A stretch of DNA of 34,616 nucleotides from Burkholderiales bacterium (lineage in GTDB: Bacteria; Pseudomonadota; Gammaproteobacteria; Burkholderiales; Burkholderiaceae_C): the NCBI GenBank assembly GCA_026932235.1, contig JAIXKR010000077.1, forward strand, positions 1 through 34,616, written 5' to 3'. Under the pieces are notes generated by a model. It had not been told where the DNA came from. It searched no databases and saw only the letters and a program-made list of their open reading frames with translations. A program made the position numbers and the translations under genes. This document shows positions 10,464-18,783 of this stretch, in pieces (position 1 is the first letter of the stretch; every line of letters begins with the position of its first letter).

Positions 10464-11012
10464 CTACTTGATGCGTTTGAGGGAGGGTCGAGGAGGACCT
10501 GCGGGCGGCGAAGGCTCCGGAGGCTCGGGCCCGGTGCCGGCGGCATCGGCACCGGCACCGCGGCCCGGCGGCGCGGCTTCCTGCCCCTCGACGCTCGCCA
10601 GGTGCAGCCCGCGTGCGGCACCCGCGGCGGGCTGCGCAGGGGTCTCGCCGCCCTGCGCGTCGTCGGGTGCGGCAGCGGTGGGAACGGGAAACGCCATGCC
10701 CTGCCCGTTCTCGCGCGCGTAGATGGCGACGACGTGATCGACGGGAACCACGATGTCGCGCGCCACGCCGCCGAAGCGCGCGCGAAACTCGATCACGTCG
10801 TTGCCGAGCTTCAATCCGCTCGTGGCCTCGAAGCCGACGTTGAGCACGATCTCGTTGTTCTTCACGTACTCCATCGGCACCCGCACCGAGCCGTCGACGT
10901 AGACGGCGATGTAGGGGGTGAAGCCGTTGTCGGTGCACCAGTCGTGCAGCGCGCGCAGCAGGTAGGGGCGCGTGGAGCTGCCCTGGCCGTCGCCGCCCAT
11001 GGCCTGGTTCAT
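10464..11012 (-). CDS. sspB: ClpXP protease specificity-enhancing factor SspB
   Basis: SspB binds ssrA-tagged peptides from stalled ribosomes and tethers them to ClpX for ClpXP degradation in the cytoplasm. The 182-residue protein shows the core TRPYLLRALHDWCTDNGF and the beta-rich SspB fold through about residue 105. A long Ala/Pro/Gly linker (about 110-170) follows. It ends with the ClpX-binding XB tail RPSLKRIK. The linker is longer than in E. coli, a common variation. It follows sspA by 56 bases on the same strand. Translation could instead start at the second Met (11000); neither site has a clear ribosome binding site. Confidence 0.95.
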   Translation of the reverse strand: MNQAMGGDGQGSSTRPYLLRALHDWCTDNGFTPYIAVYVDGSVRVPMEYVKNNEIVLNVGFEATSGLKLGNDVIEFRARFGGVARDIVVPVDHVVAIYARENGQGMAFPVPTAAAPDDAQGGETPAQPAAGAARGLHLASVEGQEAAPPGRGAGADAAGTGPEPPEPSPPAGPPRPSLKRIK

Positions 11013-11068
11013 GCGGCGGTCCGGCAGCGGTGGCGATCGTCGGACGTGCGGCGCTGCATCGCCTGGCC

Positions 11069-11680
11069 CTACTTGCGCATCACCTTTTCCGAGGGCGTGA
11101 GCGCCTCGATGTAGGCCGGGCGCGAGAAGATGCGCTCGGCGTACTTGAGCAGCGGCGCGGCGTTCTTGCTCAGCTCGATGCCGTAGTAGTCCAGGCGCCA
11201 GAGCAGCGGCGCGATCGCGACGTCGAGCATGCTGAAGTCGTCGCCCAGCATGTACTTGTTCTTCAGGAAGATCGGCGCGAGCTGCGTCAGGCGGTCGCGG
11301 ATCTGGCTGCGCGCCTTCTCGAGCTGGCGGTCGGTGGCCTTGACGCCGCGGTTCTCGAGCAGGTTGACGTGCGTGAACAGCTCCTTCTCGAAGTTGAAGA
11401 GGAAGAGCCGGACGCGGGCACGCGCCACCGGGTCACCGGGCATCAGCTGCGGGTGCGGGAAGCGCTCGTCGATGTACTCGTTGATGATGTGCGATTCGTA
11501 GAGGATCAGGTCGCGCTCGACGAGGATCGGCACCTCGTTGTACGGGTTCATCAGCGCGATGTCCTCGGGCTTGGCGAAGAGATCGACGTCGCGGATCTCG
11601 AAGTCCATGCCCTTCTCGAAGAGCACGAAGCGGCAGCGATGCGAATACGGGCAGGTGGTTCCGGAGTAAAGCACCATCAT
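11069..11680 (-). CDS. sspA: Stringent starvation protein A, RNA polymerase-associated GST-fold protein SspA
   Basis: SspA is a glutathione-transferase-fold protein without transferase activity that binds RNA polymerase and adjusts gene expression in stationary phase and acid stress. This 203-residue copy begins MMVLYSGTTCPYSHRCRF, has the thioredoxin-like N-terminal half with NEVPILV and ESHIINEYIDERFP, and a helical C-terminal half (FSMLDVAIAPLLWRLDYYG). The start at 11680 (or the next ATG at 11677) is preferred over a longer frame reaching 11764 because it matches the family N-terminus, has GAAGG upstream, and the longer version would run into the terminator. An intrinsic terminator separates it from petC, so sspA-sspB expression may be partly independent of the bc1 operon. 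Confidence 0.96.
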   Translation of the reverse strand: MMVLYSGTTCPYSHRCRFVLFEKGMDFEIRDVDLFAKPEDIALMNPYNEVPILVERDLILYESHIINEYIDERFPHPQLMPGDPVARARVRLFLFNFEKELFTHVNLLENRGVKATDRQLEKARSQIRDRLTQLAPIFLKNKYMLGDDFSMLDVAIAPLLWRLDYYGIELSKNAAPLLKYAERIFSRPAYIEALTPSEKVMRK

Positions 11681-11728
11681 GGCTTGGAGCCTTCGATCGG
11701 TTGGGGGGCCATCCAAGGTCGGGCCCCG

Positions 11729-11769
11729 AAAAAACCAAGCGCAGTGGACGCGATCTGCCCCCACTGCGC
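11729..11769 (-). terminator. Rho-independent terminator between petC and sspA
   Basis: On the minus strand, GCGCAGTGG (11769-11761) pairs perfectly with CCACTGCGC (11747-11739) over 9 base pairs with a 13-base loop, followed by TTGG and six T residues (11734-11729). This is the best canonical intrinsic terminator in the window. It lies 31 bases after the petC stop and about 50 bases before sspA, so it should end most petABC transcripts while allowing some readthrough. Confidence 0.85.
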
Positions 11770-11800
11770 CTTGCCCGGCTCTGGCGCCGGGACTGCGATG

Positions 11801-12571
11801 CTACTTGACGTCCTTCCAGAAGGCCGCGTTCAGGCGCCAGGCGATGACGGTGAAGATGGCCAGGAAGATCAGCACCCAGACGCCGAGGCGCACGCGCCCG
11901 GCCTGGTTGGGTTCGCCCATCCATTGCAGGAAGGCGACGAGATCGGCGACCGCCTCGTTGTACTCGTTCGCGTTCATCGTGCCGGCGGAGATCGGCTCGA
12001 AGCTCTTGAACACCTGCACCGTCAGGTTCGGATCGTGCGGGTCCTTCTCCTCGGCGAAGACGGCGCGCTGCTGGCCCTGCAGCTCCCACAAGGCATGCGG
12101 CATGCCCACGCTCGGGAAGGCCAGGTTGTTCCAGCCGGTGGCCTTGGTGTCGTCGCGATAGTAGGTACGCAGGTAGGTGTAGACGTAGTCGGCACCGCTG
12201 CCCTGGCCCGGCGCCGAGCGCGAGCGCGCGATCAGCGTCAGGTCGGGCGGCTCGGCACCGAACCACTCCTTGGCGTCCTTGGTCGCGAGCCAGACCTTCA
12301 TCGTGTCGCCGACCTTGTCGGTCGCGAACATCAGGTTGCTCTTGATCTGGTCTTCGGTCAGGCCGATGTCGCGCAGGCGGTTGTAGCGCATGAACGCCGC
12401 GGCGTGGCAGTTCAGGCAGTAGTTGACGAAGAGTTTGGCGCCTCGCTGCAGCGCGGCGACATCGTTGACGCGCTCGGCGGGGAACTTGTCCCAGGCCATG
12501 CCCCCTTCGGCTGCCTGCGCGCCCGTGACCAGCATGAGGCTGGCAAGCAGGCTGAGGATGAGTTTCTTCAT
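11801..12571 (-). CDS. petC: Cytochrome c1 of the bc1 complex
   Basis: Cytochrome c1 accepts electrons from the Rieske protein and passes them to a soluble cytochrome c at the periplasmic face. The 256-residue protein has a signal peptide (ending VTGAQA), the haem c site CLNCH (Cys52, Cys55, His56), the later GMPH segment expected to supply the Met ligand, and a C-terminal membrane anchor (VWVLIFLAIFTVIAWRL). The length is typical of betaproteobacteria. It is the third gene of petA-petB-petC, 31 bases after petB, with a GAGGG-like ribosome binding site. Confidence 0.97.
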   Translation of the reverse strand: MKKLILSLLASLMLVTGAQAAEGGMAWDKFPAERVNDVAALQRGAKLFVNYCLNCHAAAFMRYNRLRDIGLTEDQIKSNLMFATDKVGDTMKVWLATKDAKEWFGAEPPDLTLIARSRSAPGQGSGADYVYTYLRTYYRDDTKATGWNNLAFPSVGMPHALWELQGQQRAVFAEEKDPHDPNLTVQVFKSFEPISAGTMNANEYNEAVADLVAFLQWMGEPNQAGRVRLGVWVLIFLAIFTVIAWRLNAAFWKDVK

Positions 12572-12602
12572 GATGCGTTAACCCTCTCTTGCTGGCGGTT
12601 CG

Positions 12603-14009
12603 TCAGTGCGGACGGAAGGTCACGCGGTCGGGCACGGGCTTGAACTCGCCGATGCGGCTCCAGAACGGCATGAGCACGAAGAAGGCGAAGTAGAAGATGG
12701 TGCCGATCTGCGCAACCAGGGTACGCGCGTCGGAGACGGGCAGCACACCCAGGTAACCCAGGATGAAGAAGACGATGACGAAGACCGCGTAGAGCCACTT
12801 GTGCCAGCCCGGCCGATAGCGGATCGACTTGACCGGGCTGCGATCGAGCCAGGGCAGGAAGAACATGATGACGACCGCACCGCCCATGACCACCACGCCC
12901 CAGAACTTGGCGTCGAAGGTCTTGAGCAGCGCGATCACGATCAGACCGCCGACGACGATGCCGCCCTTGGCCATCGCGCTGAATCCACCCCTGAGCAGGG
13001 CGCCGACGACACCCAGCGCGACGATGACGACGAAGACGTTGATCATCGGGTCGGTGGTTGCGCGCAGCATCGAGTAGTAGGGCGTGAAGTACCACACCGG
13101 AGCGATGTGCGCCGGCGTCTTCAGCGGATCGGCGGGGATGAAGTTGTTGTATTCGAGGAAGAAGCCGCCGAGCTCCGGGGCGAAGAAGATCACCGCCGAG
13201 AACAGGATCAGGAACACCGCGACGCCGACGATGTCGTGCACCGTGTAGTAGGGGTGGAAGGGGATGCCGTCCAGCGGGATTCCGGTCTGCGGGTCCTTCT
13301 TGGCCTTGATCTCGATGCCGTCCGGGTTGTTCGAGCCGACGTCGTGCAGCGCCAGCAGGTGCGCCACGACCAGGCCCAGCAGCACCAGCGGGACGGCGAT
13401 CACGTGGAAGCTGAAGAAGCGGTTGAGCGTGGCGTCGCTGACGACGTAGTCGCCGCGGATCAGCAGCGCGAGGTCCGGGCCGACGAAGGGGATCGCGGCG
13501 AACAGGTTGACGATCACCTGCGCGCCCCAGTAGGACATCTGGCCCCAGGGCAGCAGGTAGCCGAAGAAGGCCTCGCCCATCAGGCACAGGAAGATCAGGC
13601 AGCCGAAGATCCACACCAGTTCGCGCGGCTTGCGGTAGCTGCCGTAGAGCATGCCGCGGAACATGTGCAGGTAGACGACGATGAAGAAGGCGCTCGCGCC
13701 CGTGCTGTGCATGTAGCGGATGAGCCAGCCCCAGGGCACGTCGCGCATGATGTACTCGACCGAGGCGAAGGCCAGGTTCGCGTCGGGCTTGTAGTGCATC
13801 ACCAGGAAGATGCCGGTGACGATCTGGATCACCAGCACCAGCAGCGCCAGCGAGCCGAAGAAGTACCAGGTGTTGAAGTTCTTCGGAGCGTAGTACTCCG
13901 ACATGTGCTTCTTGTACTCGGCGAACGCGGTCGGGAACCGGTTCTCGAACCAGACGGTGGTCTTCTCGGTCACCGAGGCGCCGGCCGGCGCTTCCTTGAA
14001 TTCAGCCAT
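12603..14009 (-). CDS. petB: Cytochrome b of the bc1 complex (single-chain, PVWY Qo motif)
   Basis: This is the quinol-oxidising membrane subunit of ubiquinol-cytochrome c reductase. The 468-residue protein has multiple hydrophobic helices and the four haem ligands His101/His115 and His202/His217. The Qo-site motif reads PVWY at residues 304-307 rather than PEWY. It is an undivided cytochrome b of the bc1 type, not a split b6/subunit IV pair. The start at 14009 is chosen because MAEFKEAP fits the family and GAGGT lies upstream; a longer frame from 14030 would overlap the petA stop. It lies 17 bases after petA. Confidence 0.98.
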   Translation of the reverse strand: MAEFKEAPAGASVTEKTTVWFENRFPTAFAEYKKHMSEYYAPKNFNTWYFFGSLALLVLVIQIVTGIFLVMHYKPDANLAFASVEYIMRDVPWGWLIRYMHSTGASAFFIVVYLHMFRGMLYGSYRKPRELVWIFGCLIFLCLMGEAFFGYLLPWGQMSYWGAQVIVNLFAAIPFVGPDLALLIRGDYVVSDATLNRFFSFHVIAVPLVLLGLVVAHLLALHDVGSNNPDGIEIKAKKDPQTGIPLDGIPFHPYYTVHDIVGVAVFLILFSAVIFFAPELGGFFLEYNNFIPADPLKTPAHIAPVWYFTPYYSMLRATTDPMINVFVVIVALGVVGALLRGGFSAMAKGGIVVGGLIVIALLKTFDAKFWGVVVMGGAVVIMFFLPWLDRSPVKSIRYRPGWHKWLYAVFVIVFFILGYLGVLPVSDARTLVAQIGTIFYFAFFVLMPFWSRIGEFKPVPDRVTFRPH

Positions 14010-14026
14010 GGGATGGACCTCGCTCC

Positions 14027-14647
14027 TCAAGCCTTCTTGTCTTCGCCGACCAGCAGCACGTTGTCGGACAGGAACATGTAGGGCGGCACCTCGAGGTTGT
14101 CGGGCGCGGGCTTGTTCTTGAACACGCGGCCGGCGAGGTCGAAGGTCGAGCCGTGGCAGGGGCAGAGGAAGCCGCCCATCCAGTCATCGGGCAGCGAGGG
14201 CTGGGCGCCGGGCTGGAACTTGTCCACCGGCGAGCAGCCCAGGTGCGAGCAGATGCCCACGACGACGAGCACGTCGGGCTTGATCGAGCGCCATTCGTTC
14301 TTCGCGTACTCGGGCGTCGGATAAGCCTTGCGATCCGAGTTCGGATCCGCCACCAGCGCATCGGTCTTCTTCAGCGTCTCGAGCTGCTCGGGCGTGCGAC
14401 GCATCACCCACACCGGCTTGCCGCGCCACTCGACGGTGAGCTTCTCGCCGGGCTTGAGGGCGCTGATGTCGACCTGCACCGGCGCGCCCGCGGCCTTGGC
14501 GCGCTCCGAAGGCGCGAAGCTGCTGACGAAGGGAACCGCGACCGCGACGCCACCCACGGCGCCGGCGCCGCAGGTGATCGCGATCCAGGTCCGACGGTCC
14601 TTGTCGACGTGGCCGGGGCCCGCCGGGGCGGTAGCGGAATCGCTCAT
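14027..14647 (-). CDS. petA: Rieske iron-sulfur subunit of the bc1 complex
   Basis: The Rieske protein carries the 2Fe-2S cluster that takes the first electron from quinol at the Qo site. The 206-residue protein has the twin-arginine motif KDRRTWIAI followed by a hydrophobic anchor (about 22-45), so it is a likely Tat substrate. It has the cluster motifs CSHLGC and CPCHGSTFD, with two Cys and two His as ligands and the remaining Cys pair forming the disulfide. It heads petABC. The leader has GAGGA before the ATG and a TAGAAT -10 about 47 bases upstream. The tatABC genes lie about 6 kb upstream on the same strand. Confidence 0.98.
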   Translation of the reverse strand: MSDSATAPAGPGHVDKDRRTWIAITCGAGAVGGVAVAVPFVSSFAPSERAKAAGAPVQVDISALKPGEKLTVEWRGKPVWVMRRTPEQLETLKKTDALVADPNSDRKAYPTPEYAKNEWRSIKPDVLVVVGICSHLGCSPVDKFQPGAQPSLPDDWMGGFLCPCHGSTFDLAGRVFKNKPAPDNLEVPPYMFLSDNVLLVGEDKKA

Positions 14648-14685
14648 GGAATCCTCGGGTGGTGGGTTCGAATGTCCTAACGGTC

Positions 14686-14700
14686 AACCGGGCATTCTAG
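14686..14700 (-). promoter_or_regulatory. Promoter core of the petABC operon (-10 TAGAAT)
   Basis: On the minus strand the 15 bases CTAGAATGCCCGGTT contain a -10-like TAGAAT (14699-14694), 47 bases before the petA ATG. The identical 15 bases occur in front of tatA. No convincing -35 is seen 16 to 18 bases upstream (GGGGAA-like), so an activator or an extended core may be needed. Assignment as a promoter rests on sequence recurrence and position. Confidence 0.5.
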
Positions 14701-14735
14701 CGGAGGCGGTTCGTGCTTCCCCCGACCCCGGCGGC

Positions 14736-14764
14736 TTGACGCGAGCCCGGGCTGCCCCTACCGT
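14736..14764 (+). promoter_or_regulatory. Possible sigma-70 promoter of mscL
   Basis: TTGACG (14736-14741) matches five of six -35 positions. It is followed after exactly 17 bases by TACCGT (14759-14764), a weak -10 matching three of six. The mscL start codon is 57 bases further on. The weak -10 keeps this tentative. Confidence 0.4.
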
Positions 14765-14820
14765 GCCGCCGCGGCGATGCCCGCCGCGCGGCAACAAGCC
14801 GATCAGGAGAACCCCCCAAC

Positions 14821-15255
14821 ATGAGTTTCGCATCGGAGTTCAAGGAGTTCGCGCTCAAGGGCAGCGTCATGGATCTGGCCGTCGGCGTCATCATCGGAGG
14901 CGCCTTCGGCAAGATCGTCGATTCGCTGGTGGCCGACGTCATCATGCCCGTCGTCGGCAAGATCTTCGGCGGGCTGGACTTCAGCAACTACTTCATTCCG
15001 CTGGCCGGACAGACCGCCACGGTGCTGGAAGAGGCGAAGAAGCAGGGCGCGGTTCTGGCCTACGGCAGCTTCATCACCGTGGCGCTGAACTTCGCCATCC
15101 TGGCCTTCATCATCTTCGTCATGGTGAAGCAGATCAACCGCCTCAAGCGCAGCGAACCGCCGCCACCGCCCGCCCCGCCGGCACCGCCCCCGGAGGACGT
15201 GCTGCTGCTGCGCGAAATCCGCGACGCGCTGTCGCGCAGCGGCAAGTCGGGCTGA
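14821..15255 (+). CDS. mscL: Large-conductance mechanosensitive channel MscL
   Basis: MscL is a homopentameric inner-membrane channel that opens under membrane tension to release solutes during osmotic downshock. The 144-residue protein has the conserved N-terminal amphipathic segment ([30 protein letters not shown], about 7-36), a first membrane helix, a periplasmic loop, a second helix (about 79-101) and a charged C-terminal helix after a proline-rich run ([13 protein letters not shown]). The proline run is an expanded linker before the C-terminal bundle. AGGAG lies 11 bases before the ATG. It diverges from petA across a 173-base gap. Confidence 0.98.
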   Translation: MSFASEFKEFALKGSVMDLAVGVIIGGAFGKIVDSLVADVIMPVVGKIFGGLDFSNYFIPLAGQTATVLEEAKKQGAVLAYGSFITVALNFAILAFIIFVMVKQINRLKRSEPPPPPAPPAPPPEDVLLLREIRDALSRSGKSG

Positions 15256-15351
15256 CCCTGACGGCGGCGCGGTCGGCAGCGCGTGCCTGCGGCGCGCCCG
15301 CGCCCCGTTTCGGCGGGGCATGGCCCAGAATACGGGCTCGTGCCGCTAGCC

Positions 15352-17742
15352 ATGTCCTCCGCCCCGCCACCGCCGCTGCACCCCCTGCTCGACGCCGCCG
15401 CCCAGCGCGTGCGGTACGCGCTGCGCACGGCCGTCGAGCGCACCGTGCAAAGCCTGAACCTGGCGGCGATGACGGCCCTGGGCGCACAGCGCGACGCCTT
15501 GCTGGCGGCGCAGTTCGAACTCGGCCGCAAGCGCGTGCCCTTCGAACAGGCCTTCGACCGCGCCTTCGACGAGCAGATTCGCGGCACGGGCGCGACGCGC
15601 AGCGCAACGCAGCCGCAGGCCTGGGAGGCGCTGACGCTGGTCGAGGACCGCGAGCTCGAGATCAAGGTGCAGGCCGAGCGCTTCGCGCTCGAGATCACGC
15701 ACGGCCTGGAGTGGGAACTGCGCGAGCTCGAGGCCTACGTCGGCTCGCTGCTCGGCGACGCGCGCGCCGAGCGCGAGCGCAACCCGCTGCGGCCGGAGTC
15801 GATCGGCCACGGCGTGATCCGCGCCATCGATGCCATCGCCGATCGCCCGGAGGTGCGCAAGGTGCTGGAAGCCGAGCTCCACCGCTCGCTGGCCACCGTC
15901 CTGCGCGAGACTTACGCCGACATCGTCGCCGACCTGCGCAAGGCCGGCGTGCAGCCGGTTTCGCTGACCGTTCGCACGCAGGAAGCCGCGGGCGGCCACA
16001 GCCGCGCCGCGCCGCTGGACAGCCGTGCCGCGGGCCTGGGCGGCGGCGCCGGTAGCGACAGCCTGCGCGGCGGCCCGGGCGCAGGCCCCGGCGGCGGACT
16101 GGCCGGAGCGCGCGCCCATACCAGCTCGGGCATGGGCGGGCTGGGCTCGCGCAGCGGCCCGGGGACGCTGGGTGGCGGCGCCTTCGGCAGCGGCATGCGC
16201 GCGGGCGGCGGCACGCCGATCGGGCAGGTCGACCCCGGCATGATGGACTTGCTGCGCCGGCTGGCGCAGGTCGAGCCCGCGGGCTTCGACACCTCGGGCT
16301 GGAGCCACTCCGGCGACGACGGCGGCGCCGTCGCGCCCAACCTCATCCACGCCAACCGCGAGCAGTTGCGCCAGGCCTCGCGCGGCGCGCTCGATCACAT
16401 GGTGATCGACGTCATCGCCAGCCTCTTCGACCAGATCCTCTCCGACCCCAAGGTGCCGCCGCAGCTCGCGCGCCAGATCGCGCGGCTGCAGTTGCCGGTG
16501 CTGCGCGCGGCGCTGGGCGACCCGAGCTTCTTCTCCACGCGCAAGCACCCGGTGCGCCAGTTCGTGAACCGCATCGCGTCGCTGGGAAACGGCTTCGAGG
16601 ACTTCGGCGACGAGCAGGCGCAGACCTTTCTCGCCAAGGTGCGCGACCTGGTGCAGGAGATCGTGAAGGGCGACTTCGACCAGATCGAGACCTACTCCGT
16701 GCGCCTGGCCGCCCTCGAGGCCTTCGTCGCCGAGCAGGCGCGGCGCGCCGTCGATGCGCAGCACGCCGGTGCAACGGCGCTGCTGCAGCAGCGCGAGCAG
16801 TCGCTGCGCCTGTCGCAACACTACGAGCAGCGGCTGGACCAGGAACTGCAGCCGCTGGCGGCACCGGCCTTCGTGCGCGACTTCGTCTCGCGCGTCTGGA
16901 GCCGCGTCATCCTCAAGGCCGCCGAGCGCGAAGGCGTGACGAGCGAGCGCGTGCGCGCCTTGCGCCAGACCGGGCGCGAGCTCTTCATGAGCGTGCAGCC
17001 CAAGGCCACGCCGGCGCAGCGCCAGGCCTTCATGGCCGAGCTGCCGAAGATGGTGCAGCAGATCAACGAGGGCCTGAACATGATCGGCTGGCCCGAGGAG
17101 CGGCGGCGGCGCTTCTTCGGCGAGCTCATGCCCGCGCACGCCGAGGCGCTGAAGTCGATCGCCGGCAGCGTGCTCGACCACAACCTGCTCGCACGCCAGG
17201 TCGAGCAGGCGCTGGAGCGACTCATGCCCAGCGCCGCCGAACTGCCGCCGGCCTCGGCGGCGGCGCCGCTGGACGCGGCGCTCGCCGAATCGGCGTTCAG
17301 CAGCGACGAGGCAGCACAGATCGGCCTGGTGCAGGAGTCACGCTTCGACTGGGATGGCACGGTCGACATCGACCTCAGCGCCGAGCCCGAGGTGAAGGCC
17401 GCGGATCTCGCGCTGCCGGGACTGCCGGCACCGGTCGAGGCACCGGAGCCCGCCGGCGGACGCTCGCTTGCCGATCACGTGCAGATCGGCTTCAGCTACC
17501 AGATGCACATCGACGGGACGTGGCAGAAGGTGCGACTGGCTCACATCAGCCCGGCGCGCAGCTTCTTCGTCTTCACGCACGGTCATCGCCACCAGCGCAC
17601 GATCTCGCTCACCCAGCGCATGCTCGTGCGCCTGTGCGAGTCCGGCCGCATGCGCGCCTTCGAAAGCGCCGAACTGCTCGAGCGCGCGACGGCGCGCGCG
17701 CGCCGCCAGCTCGCCGTCCTGGGCAGCGGCAGCGCGCGCTGA
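15352..17742 (+). CDS. DUF1631 family protein with glycine-rich linker and PilZ-like C-terminal region
   Basis: This 796-residue cytoplasmic protein matches my recollection of DUF1631, a proteobacterial family of unknown function sometimes mislabelled thymidine phosphorylase. The N-terminal third is helical (AVERTVQSLNLAAM, then many Arg/Glu-rich helices). Residues about 222-290 are an extreme Gly/Ala/Ser-rich low-complexity linker. A long helical middle follows (ASLFDQILSDPKVPPQLARQIARLQLPVLR and later). The last about 100 residues (FSYQMHIDGTWQKVRLAHIS...FVFTHGHRHQRTIS) look like the PilZ-like barrel seen in this family. Classical cyclic-di-GMP binding residues (RxxxR and D/NxSxxG) are not evident. 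The start at 15352 gives MSSAPPPP; an upstream in-frame start at 15283 would add a poor 23-residue extension. It is 96 bases after mscL and converges on pdxA. Confidence 0.85.
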   Translation: MSSAPPPPLHPLLDAAAQRVRYALRTAVERTVQSLNLAAMTALGAQRDALLAAQFELGRKRVPFEQAFDRAFDEQIRGTGATRSATQPQAWEALTLVEDRELEIKVQAERFALEITHGLEWELRELEAYVGSLLGDARAERERNPLRPESIGHGVIRAIDAIADRPEVRKVLEAELHRSLATVLRETYADIVADLRKAGVQPVSLTVRTQEAAGGHSRAAPLDSRAAGLGGGAGSDSLRGGPGAGPGGGLAGARAHTSSGMGGLGSRSGPGTLGGGAFGSGMRAGGGTPIGQVDPGMMDLLRRLAQVEPAGFDTSGWSHSGDDGGAVAPNLIHANREQLRQASRGALDHMVIDVIASLFDQILSDPKVPPQLARQIARLQLPVLRAALGDPSFFSTRKHPVRQFVNRIASLGNGFEDFGDEQAQTFLAKVRDLVQEIVKGDFDQIETYSVRLAALEAFVAEQARRAVDAQHAGATALLQQREQSLRLSQHYEQRLDQELQPLAAPAFVRDFVSRVWSRVILKAAEREGVTSERVRALRQTGRELFMSVQPKATPAQRQAFMAELPKMVQQINEGLNMIGWPEERRRRFFGELMPAHAEALKSIAGSVLDHNLLARQVEQALERLMPSAAELPPASAAAPLDAALAESAFSSDEAAQIGLVQESRFDWDGTVDIDLSAEPEVKAADLALPGLPAPVEAPEPAGGRSLADHVQIGFSYQMHIDGTWQKVRLAHISPARSFFVFTHGHRHQRTISLTQRMLVRLCESGRMRAFESAELLERATARARRQLAVLGSGSAR

Positions 17743-17760
17743 AGTCCGGCCTTCGCGACC

Positions 17761-18783
17761 TCAGGCGCCGCGCATGCGCCGCGCGGTCTCGATCGCGGCG
17801 ATCAGGCTGGAGGCGTCGGCCACGCCTTGCCCGGCGATGTCGAAGGCCGTGCCGTGGTCCGGGCTCGTGCGCACGAAGGGCAACCCGAGCGTCACGTTCA
17901 CGCCGCGCTCCACGCCCAGGTACTTCACCGGGATGAGGCCGTGGTCATGCGTCATCGCCACCACCACGTCGAAGGGCTCGGCGTAGCCGCGGCGCCGGCG
18001 CGCGCGCATGAAGACGGTGTCGGGCGGAAACGGCCCCTCGGCGGCTATGCCTTCGGCGCACGCCTGGGCGATCGCCGGCGCGATGACGGTCTGCTCCTCG
18101 TCGCCGAAGAGTCCACCCTCGCCGGCGTGCGGATTGAGCCCGGCGACGGCGATGCGCGGCGCGCCGCCGTCCCAGGCCCGGACCGAGGCGTGCACGATGC
18201 GCAGCGTCTGCAGCACCGCCTCGCGCGTGACGAGCTCGATCGCCCGGCGCAGCGACACGTGGATCGTCACCAGCACGACGCGCAACTCGTCGTTGGCGAG
18301 CATCATGCGCACCGGCGGCAAGGCATCGGCGGCATCGACCGCCAGCGCCTGGAGCATCTCCGTGTGGCCGGGGAAGGGAACGCCGGCGGCGGCCAGCGCC
18401 TCCTTGTGGATGGGCGCGGTGACGAGGCCGGAAGCCTGGCCCGCGCGCACCTGCGCCACCGCGCTGCGGATGCAGGCGGCTGCGGCCGCACCGCAGCGCG
18501 CATCGACCTGCCCCCAGGGCAGCCCGGCCAGGCCGGCCGGCAAGCCCGGCGGGCGCAGCACCGGCAACGCTCGCGGGGGCACCTGGGACAGCGCCTGCGG
18601 CGACTCGATCAGCGCCAGGGGAACGCCCAGCGGCTGCAGCAGGTGCGCCGCACGCTGCAAGACCCCGGGCTCGCCGACGACGATGCAGCCCCCGGCGCCG
18701 CCCTGCAGGAAGGCGCGCACGACGATCTCCGGCCCGATGCCCACGGCATCGCCCATCGTGACGAGCAGCGGCAGGGTTCTCAC
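17761..18783 (-). CDS. pdxA: 4-hydroxythreonine-4-phosphate dehydrogenase PdxA
   Basis: PdxA oxidises 4-phosphohydroxy-L-threonine in DXP-dependent pyridoxal phosphate synthesis. The 340-residue protein starts VRTLPLLVTMGDAVGIGPEI and contains GLVTAPIHKEAL, the metal ligand region PFPGHTEML, NPHAGEGGLFG with the second metal His, and the late DHGLIPVKYLG. The start is the GTG at 18783, which overlaps the TGA of the Nif3-like gene by four bases (GTGA), so translation is probably coupled. A longer frame upstream has no family similarity. It is the last gene of the minus-strand run and converges on the DUF1631 gene with an 18-base gap. Confidence 0.96.
   Translation of the reverse strand: MRTLPLLVTMGDAVGIGPEIVVRAFLQGGAGGCIVVGEPGVLQRAAHLLQPLGVPLALIESPQALSQVPPRALPVLRPPGLPAGLAGLPWGQVDARCGAAAAACIRSAVAQVRAGQASGLVTAPIHKEALAAAGVPFPGHTEMLQALAVDAADALPPVRMMLANDELRVVLVTIHVSLRRAIELVTREAVLQTLRIVHASVRAWDGGAPRIAVAGLNPHAGEGGLFGDEEQTVIAPAIAQACAEGIAAEGPFPPDTVFMRARRRRGYAEPFDVVVAMTHDHGLIPVKYLGVERGVNVTLGLPFVRTSPDHGTAFDIAGQGVADASSLIAAIETARRMRGA

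Noticed and set aside
10163-10621. A minus-strand open frame running through the tRNA-Thr gene and the end of sspB
   Set aside because: It crosses a complete tRNA and overlaps sspB in another frame; its translation is Arg/Pro-rich with no motif.
12606-14081. A 491-codon plus-strand open frame opposite petB
   Set aside because: His/Asp/Arg-rich shadow of the cytochrome b gene, with no start signal or recognisable motif.
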